This document shows, piece after piece, positions 46,470-58,400 of a DNA stretch of 64,000 nucleotides. Each line of letters opens with the position of its first letter. Position 1 is the first letter of the stretch. The DNA lies in NCBI RefSeq assembly GCF_949987515.2, contig NC_082698.1:31648070-31712069 (forward strand). The letters are read 5' to 3'. A model generated the notes under the pieces. That model made no database searches. It worked only from the letters and a program-made list of their open reading frames with translations, and was not told where the DNA came from. This DNA is from Delphinus delphis. Its lineage: Eukaryota > Chordata > Mammalia > Artiodactyla > Delphinidae. A program made the translations under genes and the position numbers.

Positions 46470-49400
46470 GTGAGGGGAGAGGATGCGGGGTTGGAAACTG
46501 TTGACTCAGATCCAAATTCTGTGAACAAAGTGAATTCCCATAAAGTAAGGAGTGGGGCTGTTGGAAGAAGGGGAATTAACACTTGGAAGAGTTTGGGGAT
46601 GCACACCCCATTTGCTCTGCTTTATGTTGTACTTTTATAGTCTTACCGATTTGTGTCTGTGACTTGACTCCCGGTGCCTGCGATATGAATTGCTGCTGCG
46701 ACAGGGACTGCTATCTTCTCCATCCCAGGACAGTTTTCTCCTTCTGCCTTCCAGGCAGCGTGAGGTGAGCTGCGATGCTCAGGTTGAATCCTAAAGGGGA
46801 TTGGGGCAATAGAATAAGTAACATTTGGAAGTAGGAAGAGTTAGCCTTCGTGCCTCCCATCCCCACTTCCACTCCTGGGAATGGAACTACCTTGGTTTTT
46901 CCCAGGAGAGCCGTTCCACTTCTGATGCTCTAGAGCAGGGCTGGCCAATAGAATAGAATCTTCGTGTTGTCCTGTGGCTGCCCAAGGAGTCCTATCTTTG
47001 GCATCTGACTGATACCGGTGGGGCACCCTTCTTGGGACCTAATCCTCATTCTAAATGTATCTATTCTCCCTCCTGTTTCCTCAGGTCTTCAAGTTGGGTG
47101 TGTGTAGACAACTCTCTTATCTTCCGAAGTAATTCCCCGTTTCCTTCAAGAGTTTTCATGGATTCAAATGGAATTAAGCAGTTTTGTGTCCATGTGAACA
47201 ACTGTGAGTAGAAATATGTTAGCTATTCCTATTGCCTAACATTTACTGGGGGTTAGCTTAGTCTCTGACGTTTATTCCTTTTCTTTGTTTTTTAAACTTT
47301 TTTCCCCCCTTTGGATCTCTATCATGCTCCCTCTCCTTCCACCTGTCCCCCTGCCCCTTTTGTTTTCTCTTATTAGTGAACATTGGCAATCTCTTTTGCC
47401 CTCTTGGCTGTGGACCAGAAAGCCCATACAGAACTTTAATTTCAGTCAGCCCTCTTAGCTCAGAGGATTACAGACAGACTATGTCTCCCACTTGCTACAA
47501 TCTCCATGAAGGGGCTCACTGAATCCCCAGTGCCTGACATAAGAGGCACCAAATAATACGTGAATGAATGTCTTTGACAAATGAGTCTACATCAACCTTG
47601 TTTTTATTTTAAGAGGCAGCAATATAGGGGAAAGAGCATTTGACTTGTGTCTCAGCCCTTCATTTACTTACCAACTGCACAGTCTTGAACAAATTTCCAG
47701 GCTCATTTCTTCAACTGCAGAATGAGAAATGATACCACTAATTCTGAATGTGAAAGTGCTCTATAACTGTAGAGTGCAATAAAAATGAAAGGTAGTTGTT
47801 ATTAAGGTTTTTAAATAGACTTAGATGGCTTCTGGGGTGGCGCGGTGGTTAAGAATCCGCCTGCCAATGCACGGGACACAGATTCGAGCCCTGGTCTGGG
47901 AAGATCCCACATGCTGTGGAGCAACTAAGCCTGTGCGCCACAACTACTGAACCTGCGTGCCACAACTGCTGAAGTCCGTACGCCTAGGGCCCTTGCTCCA
48001 CAGCAGGATAGGCCACCGCAGTGAGAGGCCTGTGCACCGCAGGGAAGAGTGGGCCCCGCTCACCGCAACTAGAGAAAAGCCCAGCAACGAAGCAGGTAGT
48101 GAATACCCAACACAGCCTAAATAAATGAATAGACTTAAAAATTTGTTGGTGATGAGTATAACATTTTTAAAGATGTACATCTAATATATCTTTTTTTAAT
48201 TTATTGTCTAAGAAGCAAGATAATGTTCTCACATAAAATAGACTTAAATGTCCCTTACACTCTGGAAGTCAGCTCATCCTGGTTTCATCTGTTAGAAAAT
48301 AAATTGCAAAACTATATTTGTTTCCTAAAGCAACCAAGTTTGGGTTTGAGGGGACTTGAATTTGGAAGCAGTTATCAGGAGCCTTGCGGCCATTCAGGTT
48401 GTGAGAAGGTAAAGGGAGCAAGGCAAATGCTGCATTTTAAACTAAGGCTGCAGGGCTTCCCTGGTGGCGCAGTGGTTGAGAGTCTGCCTGCTAGTGCGGG
48501 AGACACGGGTTCGAACCCTGGTCTGGGAGGATCCCACATGCCGCAGAGCAGCTAGACCCGTGAGACACAACTACTGGGCCTGTGCGTCTGGAGCCTGTGC
48601 TCTGCAACAAGAGAGGCCGCGATAGTGAGAGGCCCGTGCACCGGGATGAAGAGTGGCCCCCGCTTGCCACAACTAGAGAAAGCCCTCTCACAGAAACGAA
48701 GACCCAACACAGCAAAAATAAATAAAAAATAAATTAATAAAATAAAGCTGCAGCTTTCCCATCCTTTCCAAATCTCCCGTTGCTTTCTAGTTCTAGCCTC
48801 ATGAAAATGCTCCAGGGATATCGCAGTAGCGTTCAACTGGTGCTGCCTGCTTTTAATCCCCTCCTGCTTCCCATGCCATACTGTTTCCAGACCAGTGTTT
48901 CTGAACTTTCTTTCCCCAGCAACACCTGAGAGTCACTCCTTTAGAACTTATATGATACTTTGAATTGTTATCATTTTATATGAATGTTGTATCTCCCCAG
49001 GTAAATTGTCGGCGCATAGAAAGGATGGACCATATCTTTGCCCACGGTGCTTAATATTTGCTGATAATAATCATCAGTAACAGACATTGTTAGAGGCTGT
49101 AAAACATGATGGAGTGGGAAAAATCCTAGACCAGGAATCAGGAGATCTGTGATCTACTCCTGGCTCTGCCAGATGGCTCTGTGGCCTTTTGCAACTCATT
49201 TACCTCTTAGGATCGAAATTTCCTAATGGAATTGGACCAGATGATCTCTGGGCTTCCTTCCACATCTGAAATTGTATCAATCTAAGTCTAAATACCTTTA
49301 AGCACTGTTGGGTATAATATACCATATATGATGGTAGAATTTTTAGGTAGAAATTCTATTTATCCTTAGCCTGTGCTTCTTATCTGCATTATTCCTGCTT

Positions 49401-52400
49401 ACCATCACTACCACCAATATCCCTGCACTACAGTGAGAGACAAAATGTTAACGTTCTCTTACTCTTTTAAGCCATGAAAAAAATATTCAGATGGATATTT
49501 TCCATCTCAACGTACCTTTTTTTTTTTTTTTTTTGGTACGCGGGCCTCTCACTGTTGTGGCCTCTCCCGTTGTGGAGCACAGGCTCTGGACGTGCAGGCT
49601 CAGCGGCCATGGCTCACGGGCCCAGCTGCTCCGCGGCATGTGGGATCCTCCTGGACCGGGGCACGAACCCCTGTACCCTGCATGGGCAGACGGACTCTCA
49701 ACCACTGTGCCACCAGGGAAGCCCGTCAACGTACCTTCTTTTTTAGCTTAACTTTTCTTTCATTTATAAAGATAGAAATAACTACATTTTTTAATGAGGT
49801 AAGTATTTCTTCCATGTGGTTTTCAGGGTATGAGTTCTGAAGGAAATATTAAACAGCGCCTGGAAGCTTTAAAATTTGAACATTTCAGATCAGAGATGGA
49901 AGAAGGTGGTCTGCAGACCAGCAGCACTAGCATCACCTGTTCCAGAGCAAGGCTTTTCAATCCTAATATGCACCCACATCACCTGGAGATCTTGTTAACA
50001 TGCACATTCTGATTCAGTAGTTCTGGAACATGGCTTAAGATTCTGAATTTCTGACAACATCCCAGGTAATGCTGGGGCTGCTAGTCTGTGCACCACACTT
50101 TGAGTAACAAAGATCTAGGAGACAAATAGAAAGTGAGTAGCCTGAAAGGCCCCAGAATTGAGAGTTACCTTCATTTCGTTTTCCGTCAGAAAGCTGAAAA
50201 GTTGAATGAGTAGGACTTTGTGATCACAGAGGATAAAGGTCAAGCTTATGTTATGTGGCATCTTCATTAGCTTTTGGTGCTACATGTCTTGATTTCCTTT
50301 TGAGTCTGTCCAAATGACCGTAATTATGAAGAAAGAAAGAAACTAGTATGGGCCAATTTTCTGCTACATCCCTTTTTCAAGTTAGCAGAAAACTTGGGTG
50401 GTAAAGCAGAGTGTTGTTCATTACTGGCCACCCTCTGGGCAGGGGAGAATGTCAGAGGCTTTTACCTACATCTCTCTCCTGGTTCTGAAGTGCCGTAAGG
50501 AGATGGCTGCAGGAGCTTGGATAGATTTATACATTGCTATAATATAAATTACAGAATTGTTAGAGAAAATACCCTTTGAGTGTATTTGAAAAATCTTGAA
50601 TGTAGAAATTATAAGGTGAAAGGAATAAAATACAACAAATCCATATACTTGAGAGATGGAAGCCTTATGAGGACTGGTTAGTTGAAGTTTAGAGGAGATT
50701 GGAAGACTTGGAGAAGACAAGTCAAATATTGTCTCCAATTCTGCCATCTTCCTATGGAAACAGTACCATTTTGTTGTACTAGAGACTCCTCTGGTATGGG
50801 ACAAATGTGTGCATTACTGAGACTCCTATTTTCATCACAAATTGCTAATCATACACATTCCTGGCATCAGAGGCATGGAACTGACTGGCATTCGTTGGTC
50901 ATATTCTTATCTCAGATCTTAATACTAAAGCAATAATTGAATTAACAAATTACAAATAAATTATTAGGTGATAGAAATCAAAATTGTTATTATCTCTGAA
51001 GATGGCATATTGATTGGGAACCTGGGAAAATGTTCTGAGTAGTAGTAATAAAAGTATATAAATGTTTAAAAATTCTTTGAGTTTATGCTTAAGATGAGTG
51101 CATTTGCATACTTTACTGTGTATATTTTACGCCTCAATAAAAATATTTTTAAAGATTAGTTTCTTGGTATGCCAGATACTTAAAAATGATTTTATTTTAT
51201 CTAAACCCCTTTTCTTTTTAAAATTATTTTAGCAAAATTAACCTATTTCCAGAAGCTCCAAAAGGTCAATGCAAGCAGCTTCCAGGCCCTGGCTACAGAG
51301 TTTGGAGGTGAATCATTCACTTCAACGTTCCAAACCCAGTCACCACCACCTTTTTACAGGGTGAGCCTACGGAAGGGGGAGGGATCGTTTGGTTTTGTTT
51401 TTCCCCACATACTGACAATTGACGAGGTATCTTTGAGATACCCACCTGCAACTAGGTAAGCCACTGTCAGCTCTTTTGGAGGGCAGTATTGTCCATGTTA
51501 ACAACCTATTGAGTTAACTTGTTTCTGCTTATTCTTTTCTGGTGGAGTTCAGTCCAATCTCGCTGTGAATAAATTTCTGCTGTACTTTGTTTAGGCTGGG
51601 GACCCCATTCTGACTTACTTCCCCAAGTGGTCTGTAATAGGCTTGCTGAGGCAACCTGCAGGAGTCGGAGCTGGGGGACTCTGTGCTGAGAGCAATCCTG
51701 CAGGTGAGCCTGGAGTACAAGCGCCAGCCTTTTTGTTCAGTTTAAAATAGGCTTTCTCATGTACCACTCCCTTAATTCTAAGGTTTCCTGGAGAGTAAAA
51801 GTACAACCTGTGCTCGTTTCTTCAAGAATCTGGCAGATAGCTGTACCTTGGATCCCACCCTCAACGCTGCCTCTTATCATAACTTCACAGTCTTGAAGGT
51901 GGGTGTCCCTTCTCTCCCCCCACTGTCACCGCTGTGGACTTAAAAAGTTATCATGCTTCCCACAAGCACTGAACTAGAAGTCAGGATGCCCAAGAGCTAT
52001 GTAGAAGGCAGAGGGCCTAAAAGCCCTGTCATCTGAAGAAAGATGAAAGAAGTAGGGATAGATAGGGTAAGAGGTTCTCACCTTTCTGGCTAGTGGAATT
52101 TGCTAGGGGAGGTTGGATGGGGTGACATCTCACTATTTCACCAAAACTTCTTGCTTTTGCTGTTTGTTAGAGCTCTACTCAGAGTAGGTGGGCATCACAG
52201 TCCATCCAACCTCAGCTGAGCCCTGCTTCTGGCATTTTAGTGTAAGGAAGAGTCAGGTAGAAAAAAAATGTTGATTTTTTTTTTTTTCCGCAAAATGAGA
52301 AACCACAAGCTCCTGGAGATTTTATGTTAAGATATATGCACACTCATGTCCTTGCTGTTCTCTTATACTAGGTTCCAAGAGGTTTGAGTGATCTGCAGAA

Positions 52401-55400
52401 TACAAAGGTATGATGCTTTTTATCAGGAAAAACGAAAGAGAATATTTGGTCCCTTTACATCTGAGGCAGTCTCACTCTAGATTGTAATGGTGAAAGAATG
52501 TGTTTGTGATGCGTCAGACTGTTCAAGTATGAGTCTAGAAGAGTGTTTTTCTTTTTGTTCTATATAATTAATAAGCATCATATGAATAAGAATCATAAGA
52601 TATTAGGTAAGTTTGAGAAACTTTGGGTAAATAAAGTTAAACATTATATTTAGGATGGACTACTTGAAGTCTTTAATATGCTAGAGGGTCTTCTTAATCT
52701 CTAAGAGGGAAGTGCCAGATATAGTATTTCTAAAACTTATTTGGCCATGGAACCTTTATTTTATATCTAATAGAAGTAATGTTCCAAAATATATGTTTTG
52801 AGAAGTGCTGAATTAGAATGACTTTTGAACTTAAGTTGTAGACTGGCAATGGAAGGAGAGAGGAAGGTGATGGTCAAAAGGGAAAAATACTCATTTCAGC
52901 ATAATATGTAACTAGAAGAAAAAGTGCTGCTTTCAATTTTAATTGATTTGCCTCTTTCCCTTGCTAGTTCCAGGTGCCTGTAACACCTGTCTCACAGGCT
53001 GACTCTCCTCTGTTGGCTGGAAACACTTGTCAGAATGTTGTTTCCCAGGTAGGGACGCTGACCTCAGATTCTGGACTGATGTATGTTGATCAGCATTAGC
53101 AGAGGTGCTTCATCTTCCATTAAGTACCAGGCCAACCCCACGTGAATTTTTGTGCATTACCTGAAACTTAACACATCAAGGACTGAGCCCATCACCTTCC
53201 TCCCCACATGTTTCAGTCGTTTCCATTGCTGCCATCCTCCTGCATTTCACATCCAGAACATTAAAATTATTTCTGGTTCCTCTTTCTTTGCCCATGTGCA
53301 GTCTGTTATGGTTTTTACTGACCACAGTTTCTTTTATTGACAAAGTCAGTATCATCTGAACCTCTGAAATAGACTAGTCAACTTCTTTTCCTTTATTCTC
53401 TCTCTTCTAATCAACCAACAAAAGTAAGAATTATTGGAAAGCATCATTTTAAAAACTATGCTCAGAAATCTCAGGTTACCTTCACTTTTTCATGACTTCC
53501 GTCTCCAGCTGCCATCTTTATTCATCCTCGGACATTGTGAGAGCCAGGCAAACCAGGTTTCCATTCCATGCTCACCTCTGCCTGTGCTTCTACTCACCTC
53601 CTCTGCACAAGATCAAAACTTATTTTTCTTCCCTTTCAGTTCTTACCGTAAACTCACCTATCCCATGAACTCTTTCAAAGAGCTCCATCCAGTCTCTTTT
53701 TTTATGTGTAGATATAATATGAAGTCAAATTTTATCTTTTCATGGTATTTGTATTTGGCATTTTTAAGATTACTTTTTTAGTCTCTCTCATCCAGTTACT
53801 TTTTAAAATTGAGATGTAATTGACATATAACATTGTATTAGTTTTAGGTGTACAACATAATGATTTGATGCACATATATACTGTGAAATGATCATCACAA
53901 TAAGTTTAGTTAACATTCATTACCACACATAGTTAACAAATTATTTTCTTGTGATGAAAACTTTTAAGATCTGCTCTCTTAGCCACTTGCAAATATATAA
54001 TGCAATATTGTTAACTACAGTCACCATTCTGTTCCCTCATTCAGTTACAATAAAACCCTTAAAGACAGGAAATCTTCCTGTCCTAAACACAATTGGCCCA
54101 CAAAATAATTTTTATTAATTGATTCTACTTTTGTATTTCAGGTCATCTATGAGATAGAAACCAATGGGACATTTGGAATCCAGAAAGTCTCCATCAGTTT
54201 TGGGCAAACCAACCTGACTGTTGAGCCAGGCACTTCATTCCAGCAACACTTCATCATTCGCTTCAGGGTTAGGGCCCTTCTCCTACAGGGGATCAAGAAG
54301 AAAGAAATATCGGGTTAGAAGTAGCACCCCTGCTTCTGTAACACATGCAAGATAGAATAAGAATATGAAGGACTAGTTCAATCTGTCAACTGAAGCCTCA
54401 ACATTTAATATTCCATAATTTAACTTCAAGTGATAAGGATTCAACAGTGTTTATTCATTAGCATGTTCCCCCAGCAAAGCAGGACTTCACTCACAAATCC
54501 AAACTCTTTTTTTAAATAGTCATTTTGAATCATAAACTCAACTAATATCCCACAAAAATTCTTTAACTAGCTTTTTTCATGTTTCTGGGCATTCAGCATT
54601 TTACTCATTTCCCACTTAATCTAAGTTTCCAGTCTTGATCACCACCTTTTGGCTTTCTTGTACTTTCTTTCTCTTTGAACCCAGTAGAGTCCAGTTTCTC
54701 CTCAACTCTGCCCACAAGTGATCAACCGAATCCCATGTCTCTCAGAGTTCATCTGTGGAACATCTATAGTTAATTAAAATACATTTCTAAATTACATTTA
54801 ATTAAAATACATTTCTAAATTACATTTAAACTCCTGGTTTTAGCCACACTGAACATAGCCCTAAATTAATAGTAATTTTGAAAAACAGGATTGATAGATC
54901 GTTTATAGATCTTTAGCTGTAATCCTTGGTAGAAGTAGCATGTAGTGAACATCAATGTTCAGATCCTCAGGATTTATTTTAGTGAATAAAAAACAGTAAA
55001 AGATGCTGAAGTATCAACTTCTACAAAATGCTGCACTGTGGAAGGAAGCCAGATTGTTCAGTGCAGCTAACCTACAGCATTGCCTAAAGGAAGGGTATGA
55101 AGCCACACTGGAAGGTGGGAGAGCATGCTTTTCTCCATATTGACTTTTCCTTCACTCTTTCTGCAGGCTTTTCAACAGAGCACAGCTGCTTCTCTTACTG
55201 GTTTTAGAAGTGGGAATCCTGGCTATATTGCTGAGAAGCCACTCCTGGCTCTAACCGGTGATAGAAGACACTCAGTATCCTTTTTTGGGTCTCTGGGTGG
55301 CCTATTGCAGCCTAATGAGAAAAGCTTTAACTACTGATCTTTTGGATTTTCCAATTCTGAGGTTCCCCCATTTTTTAGGTATTGAGGACTTCCTTTACTA

Positions 55401-58400
55401 AACCATTAATACATTAGGATCTCAAATGTTGATGCTACCAAAGGCTTTAGAACTTACATTAGCCTGGCCATAGGTGAGGATCCTGACTGAATTTTGTTTG
55501 TTTTAATGAAATATTTATATGCTGGTGTGTGGTCATCCATTTTTGGAAAAACAATAATTGTTTCTCTATGTTTTCATTGCCAGAGGAAAAAGAATTGTGA
55601 CTTGAATAATATATTAATAAAGTACAAAAAGCGTTAAGGAAATAATAAGAAGCATAAATTTTCCAATCTGCCTACTTTTTTTTCTTTTATGATCTCCTTG
55701 ACCATCGCCTTCCACCTCAGATGACCCTCTTACAGAGCAAGGGTGATGGAACTTGCTCTATTAAGAGACATGAAGTACAATTTGGAGTGAATGCTATATC
55801 TGGATGCAAGCTCAGGTAGGTCTCTGCTTCCACATCATTTCCAACAAATTTGTCTCTGCCTGTAGGGAATATGTTGATGTGGCAACTTTTATATTTTGAA
55901 ATCAGCGTTCAGAGAATGCTAGTTAGGAGTAATGTTTAAATAATATTAATATCACTAAGAGTTTTTTTTTTGAGAGTCCTTTATATCTGCTAAGGATTAT
56001 TTCCTTCCGTTTATTTTAAGATATCATTTCTAATGTTTGGATGAATTACATTATTATGTTAGCATTGGACTCCAGCCTCCGTGGTGTTTCATTTCAGGCT
56101 GAAAAGGGTGGACTGCAGCCACTTGCAGCAGGAGATTCATCAGACTCTTCATGGAAGTCCCAGACCAGAGCACGTTGCCATCTTTGGTAATGCTGACCCA
56201 GCCCAGAAGGGAGAGTGGACCAGGATCCTCAGCAGGAACTGCAGTGTTTCAGTAAGGAGAGAAATACACATTCTGACCAAAGCTCACTTTCCTCTTTTGT
56301 TTATTAAGATTAACACCAGCCCTGTTTCCATAGTTGATTTGGTTGTCATAGAAGAAAGATAATGTGGTTGTCATAAAAGAAAGAATATAAGAAACCATGC
56401 CCATTTGAAGTCATTATTTCAGGTTAGGTTTATACATAACTTTCCTCACTCAGAGAAAAATTTGAAGGTAGGAAGTCTAGAGATTGGCCTCTGGTTCAAA
56501 ATCAACCTTACTCATAATAGGAGAAGAATAAACTAAATATATTTCATATATATTTCAAATGTTCTCTTACATTCTTGAATATTTGGTCAGCACAGATTCT
56601 TTCTTTGAGGTTGAAATTGTGTTCCTTGTGTTATAAAACTTTTACATTTATGTTTAGTAAAAATACATTAACAGGGTAAAAATTCAAACCATGTAGAATA
56701 GTGTTAATGAAAAGTAAAAACCTCAGTACCCACTGCCCCTGAAGAAATCTCATTTAGCTGTTTCTGTTTTTACTGTTTCTGGTGGCCACTACATCAGTGC
56801 TCAGCAGGTGTACCTCTTGATTCCAGTCTAAGTAAAATAGGGAAATCTGTGTGTGTCTAAGTAAAATAAAGAAATCTTTCTTCTTCCTCTTTTGCCTACC
56901 CCCTACCTCCTGGCTTTAATCAACTGTACCTTTCATTTTATTTCCTTTCACTTAAACTTTTTAATTGTTTATTTTTCTGTATAAATAATACATACACTTG
57001 GCTCAAAAGTACAAAATAAAACTCTCTCTCAGACAACTCTTCCCTTCCACAGAGGCAAACGAAATTACTAGTTTCTTTCCTTCTAGAGATGTTGCATGCT
57101 CACACAAGAAAATACTCATGTTCTTTTTTTTAATCCAAATGCTATAATATCATAAACACAGCTCTGCACTTTGCTTTTTTCACTTGACCTTCAGAGTTTA
57201 TTCCATATCAGTATATAATAAGCTTCCTCATTCTTTGCATGGTATAGGTGCATACTATTCCATTATATGGATGAACCATAAATAATTTATTTAGCCAGTT
57301 TTATCGGCGAACATTCAGGTTGTTTTCAGCCTTTTGCTGTTACAGTGTGGCATTTTATTTTATTTTATTATTTTTTTAAATAAATTATTTATTTATTTTT
57401 GGCTGCATTGGGTCTTCGTTGCAGTGCGCAGGCTTCTCATTGCAGTGGCTTCTCTTGTTGCGGAGCACAGGCTCTAGGTGCACAGGCTTCAGTAGTTGTG
57501 GCACGTGGGCTCAATAGTTGTGGCTCGCGGGCTCTAAAGCACAGGCTCAGTAGTTATGGTGCACAGGCTTAGTTGCTCCGTGGCATGTGGGATCTTCCCA
57601 GACCAGAGCTCGAACCCATGTTCCCTTCATTGGCAGGTGGATTCTTAACCACTGCACCACTGGGGAAGTCCTTTTTTTAAATTAAATTTAATTTAATTTT
57701 TTTGGCTGTGTTCAGTCTTTGCTGCTGTGCATGGGCTTTCTCTAGTTGCGGCGAGCAGGGGCTCCTCTTCATTGTGGTGCATGGGCTTCTCATTGTGGTG
57801 GCTTCTCTTGTTGCAGAGCACAGACTCTAGGCATGTGGACTTCAGTAGTTGTGGTGTGTGGGCTCAGTAGTTGTGGTGCACGGGCTTAGTTGCCCCGCGA
57901 CATGTGGGATCTTCCCAGACCAGGGCTCAAACCTGTGTCCCCTGCATTAGCAGGCAGATTCTTAACCACTGCAAGTGTGGCATTTTATAACCTGGTTCAG
58001 GCACCATTTCATACATGTGAAAATAAACCTATATGATAAATCCTAGAAGTAGAATTGCTAGATCAAAAGGTATTTGCAGGGTTTCCCTGGTGGCACAATG
58101 GTTGGGAGTCCGCCTGCTGATGCAGGGGACACGGGTTCGTGCCCCGGTCCGGGAAGATCCCACATGCCTTGAAGCGGCTGGGCCCGTGAGCCATGGCCGC
58201 TGAGCCTGTGCGTCCGGAGCCTGTGCTCCGCAACGTGAGAGGCCACAGCAGTGAGAGGCCCGCGTACCGCAAAAAAAAAAAAAAAAAGGGTATATGCATT
58301 TAAATTTTTAATAAGTATTGCCAATTTATTTCCCATCAGGTTGTACCAATTTACAGTCCCACTATCCATCTATGAGGTGGCTTGTTACCCCATACTCTCC

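Noticed and set aside
46073..46606. 177-codon open frame on the minus strand over the TCTN3 promoter and exon 1
   Set aside because: It is antisense to a well-supported exon in CpG-rich DNA, where stop codons are rare. Arg/Gly-rich composition, no family and no splice context.
50466..50804. 112-codon minus-strand frame inside TCTN3 intron 3
   Set aside because: No homologous feel and no exon signals; expected by chance in a 4 kb intron.
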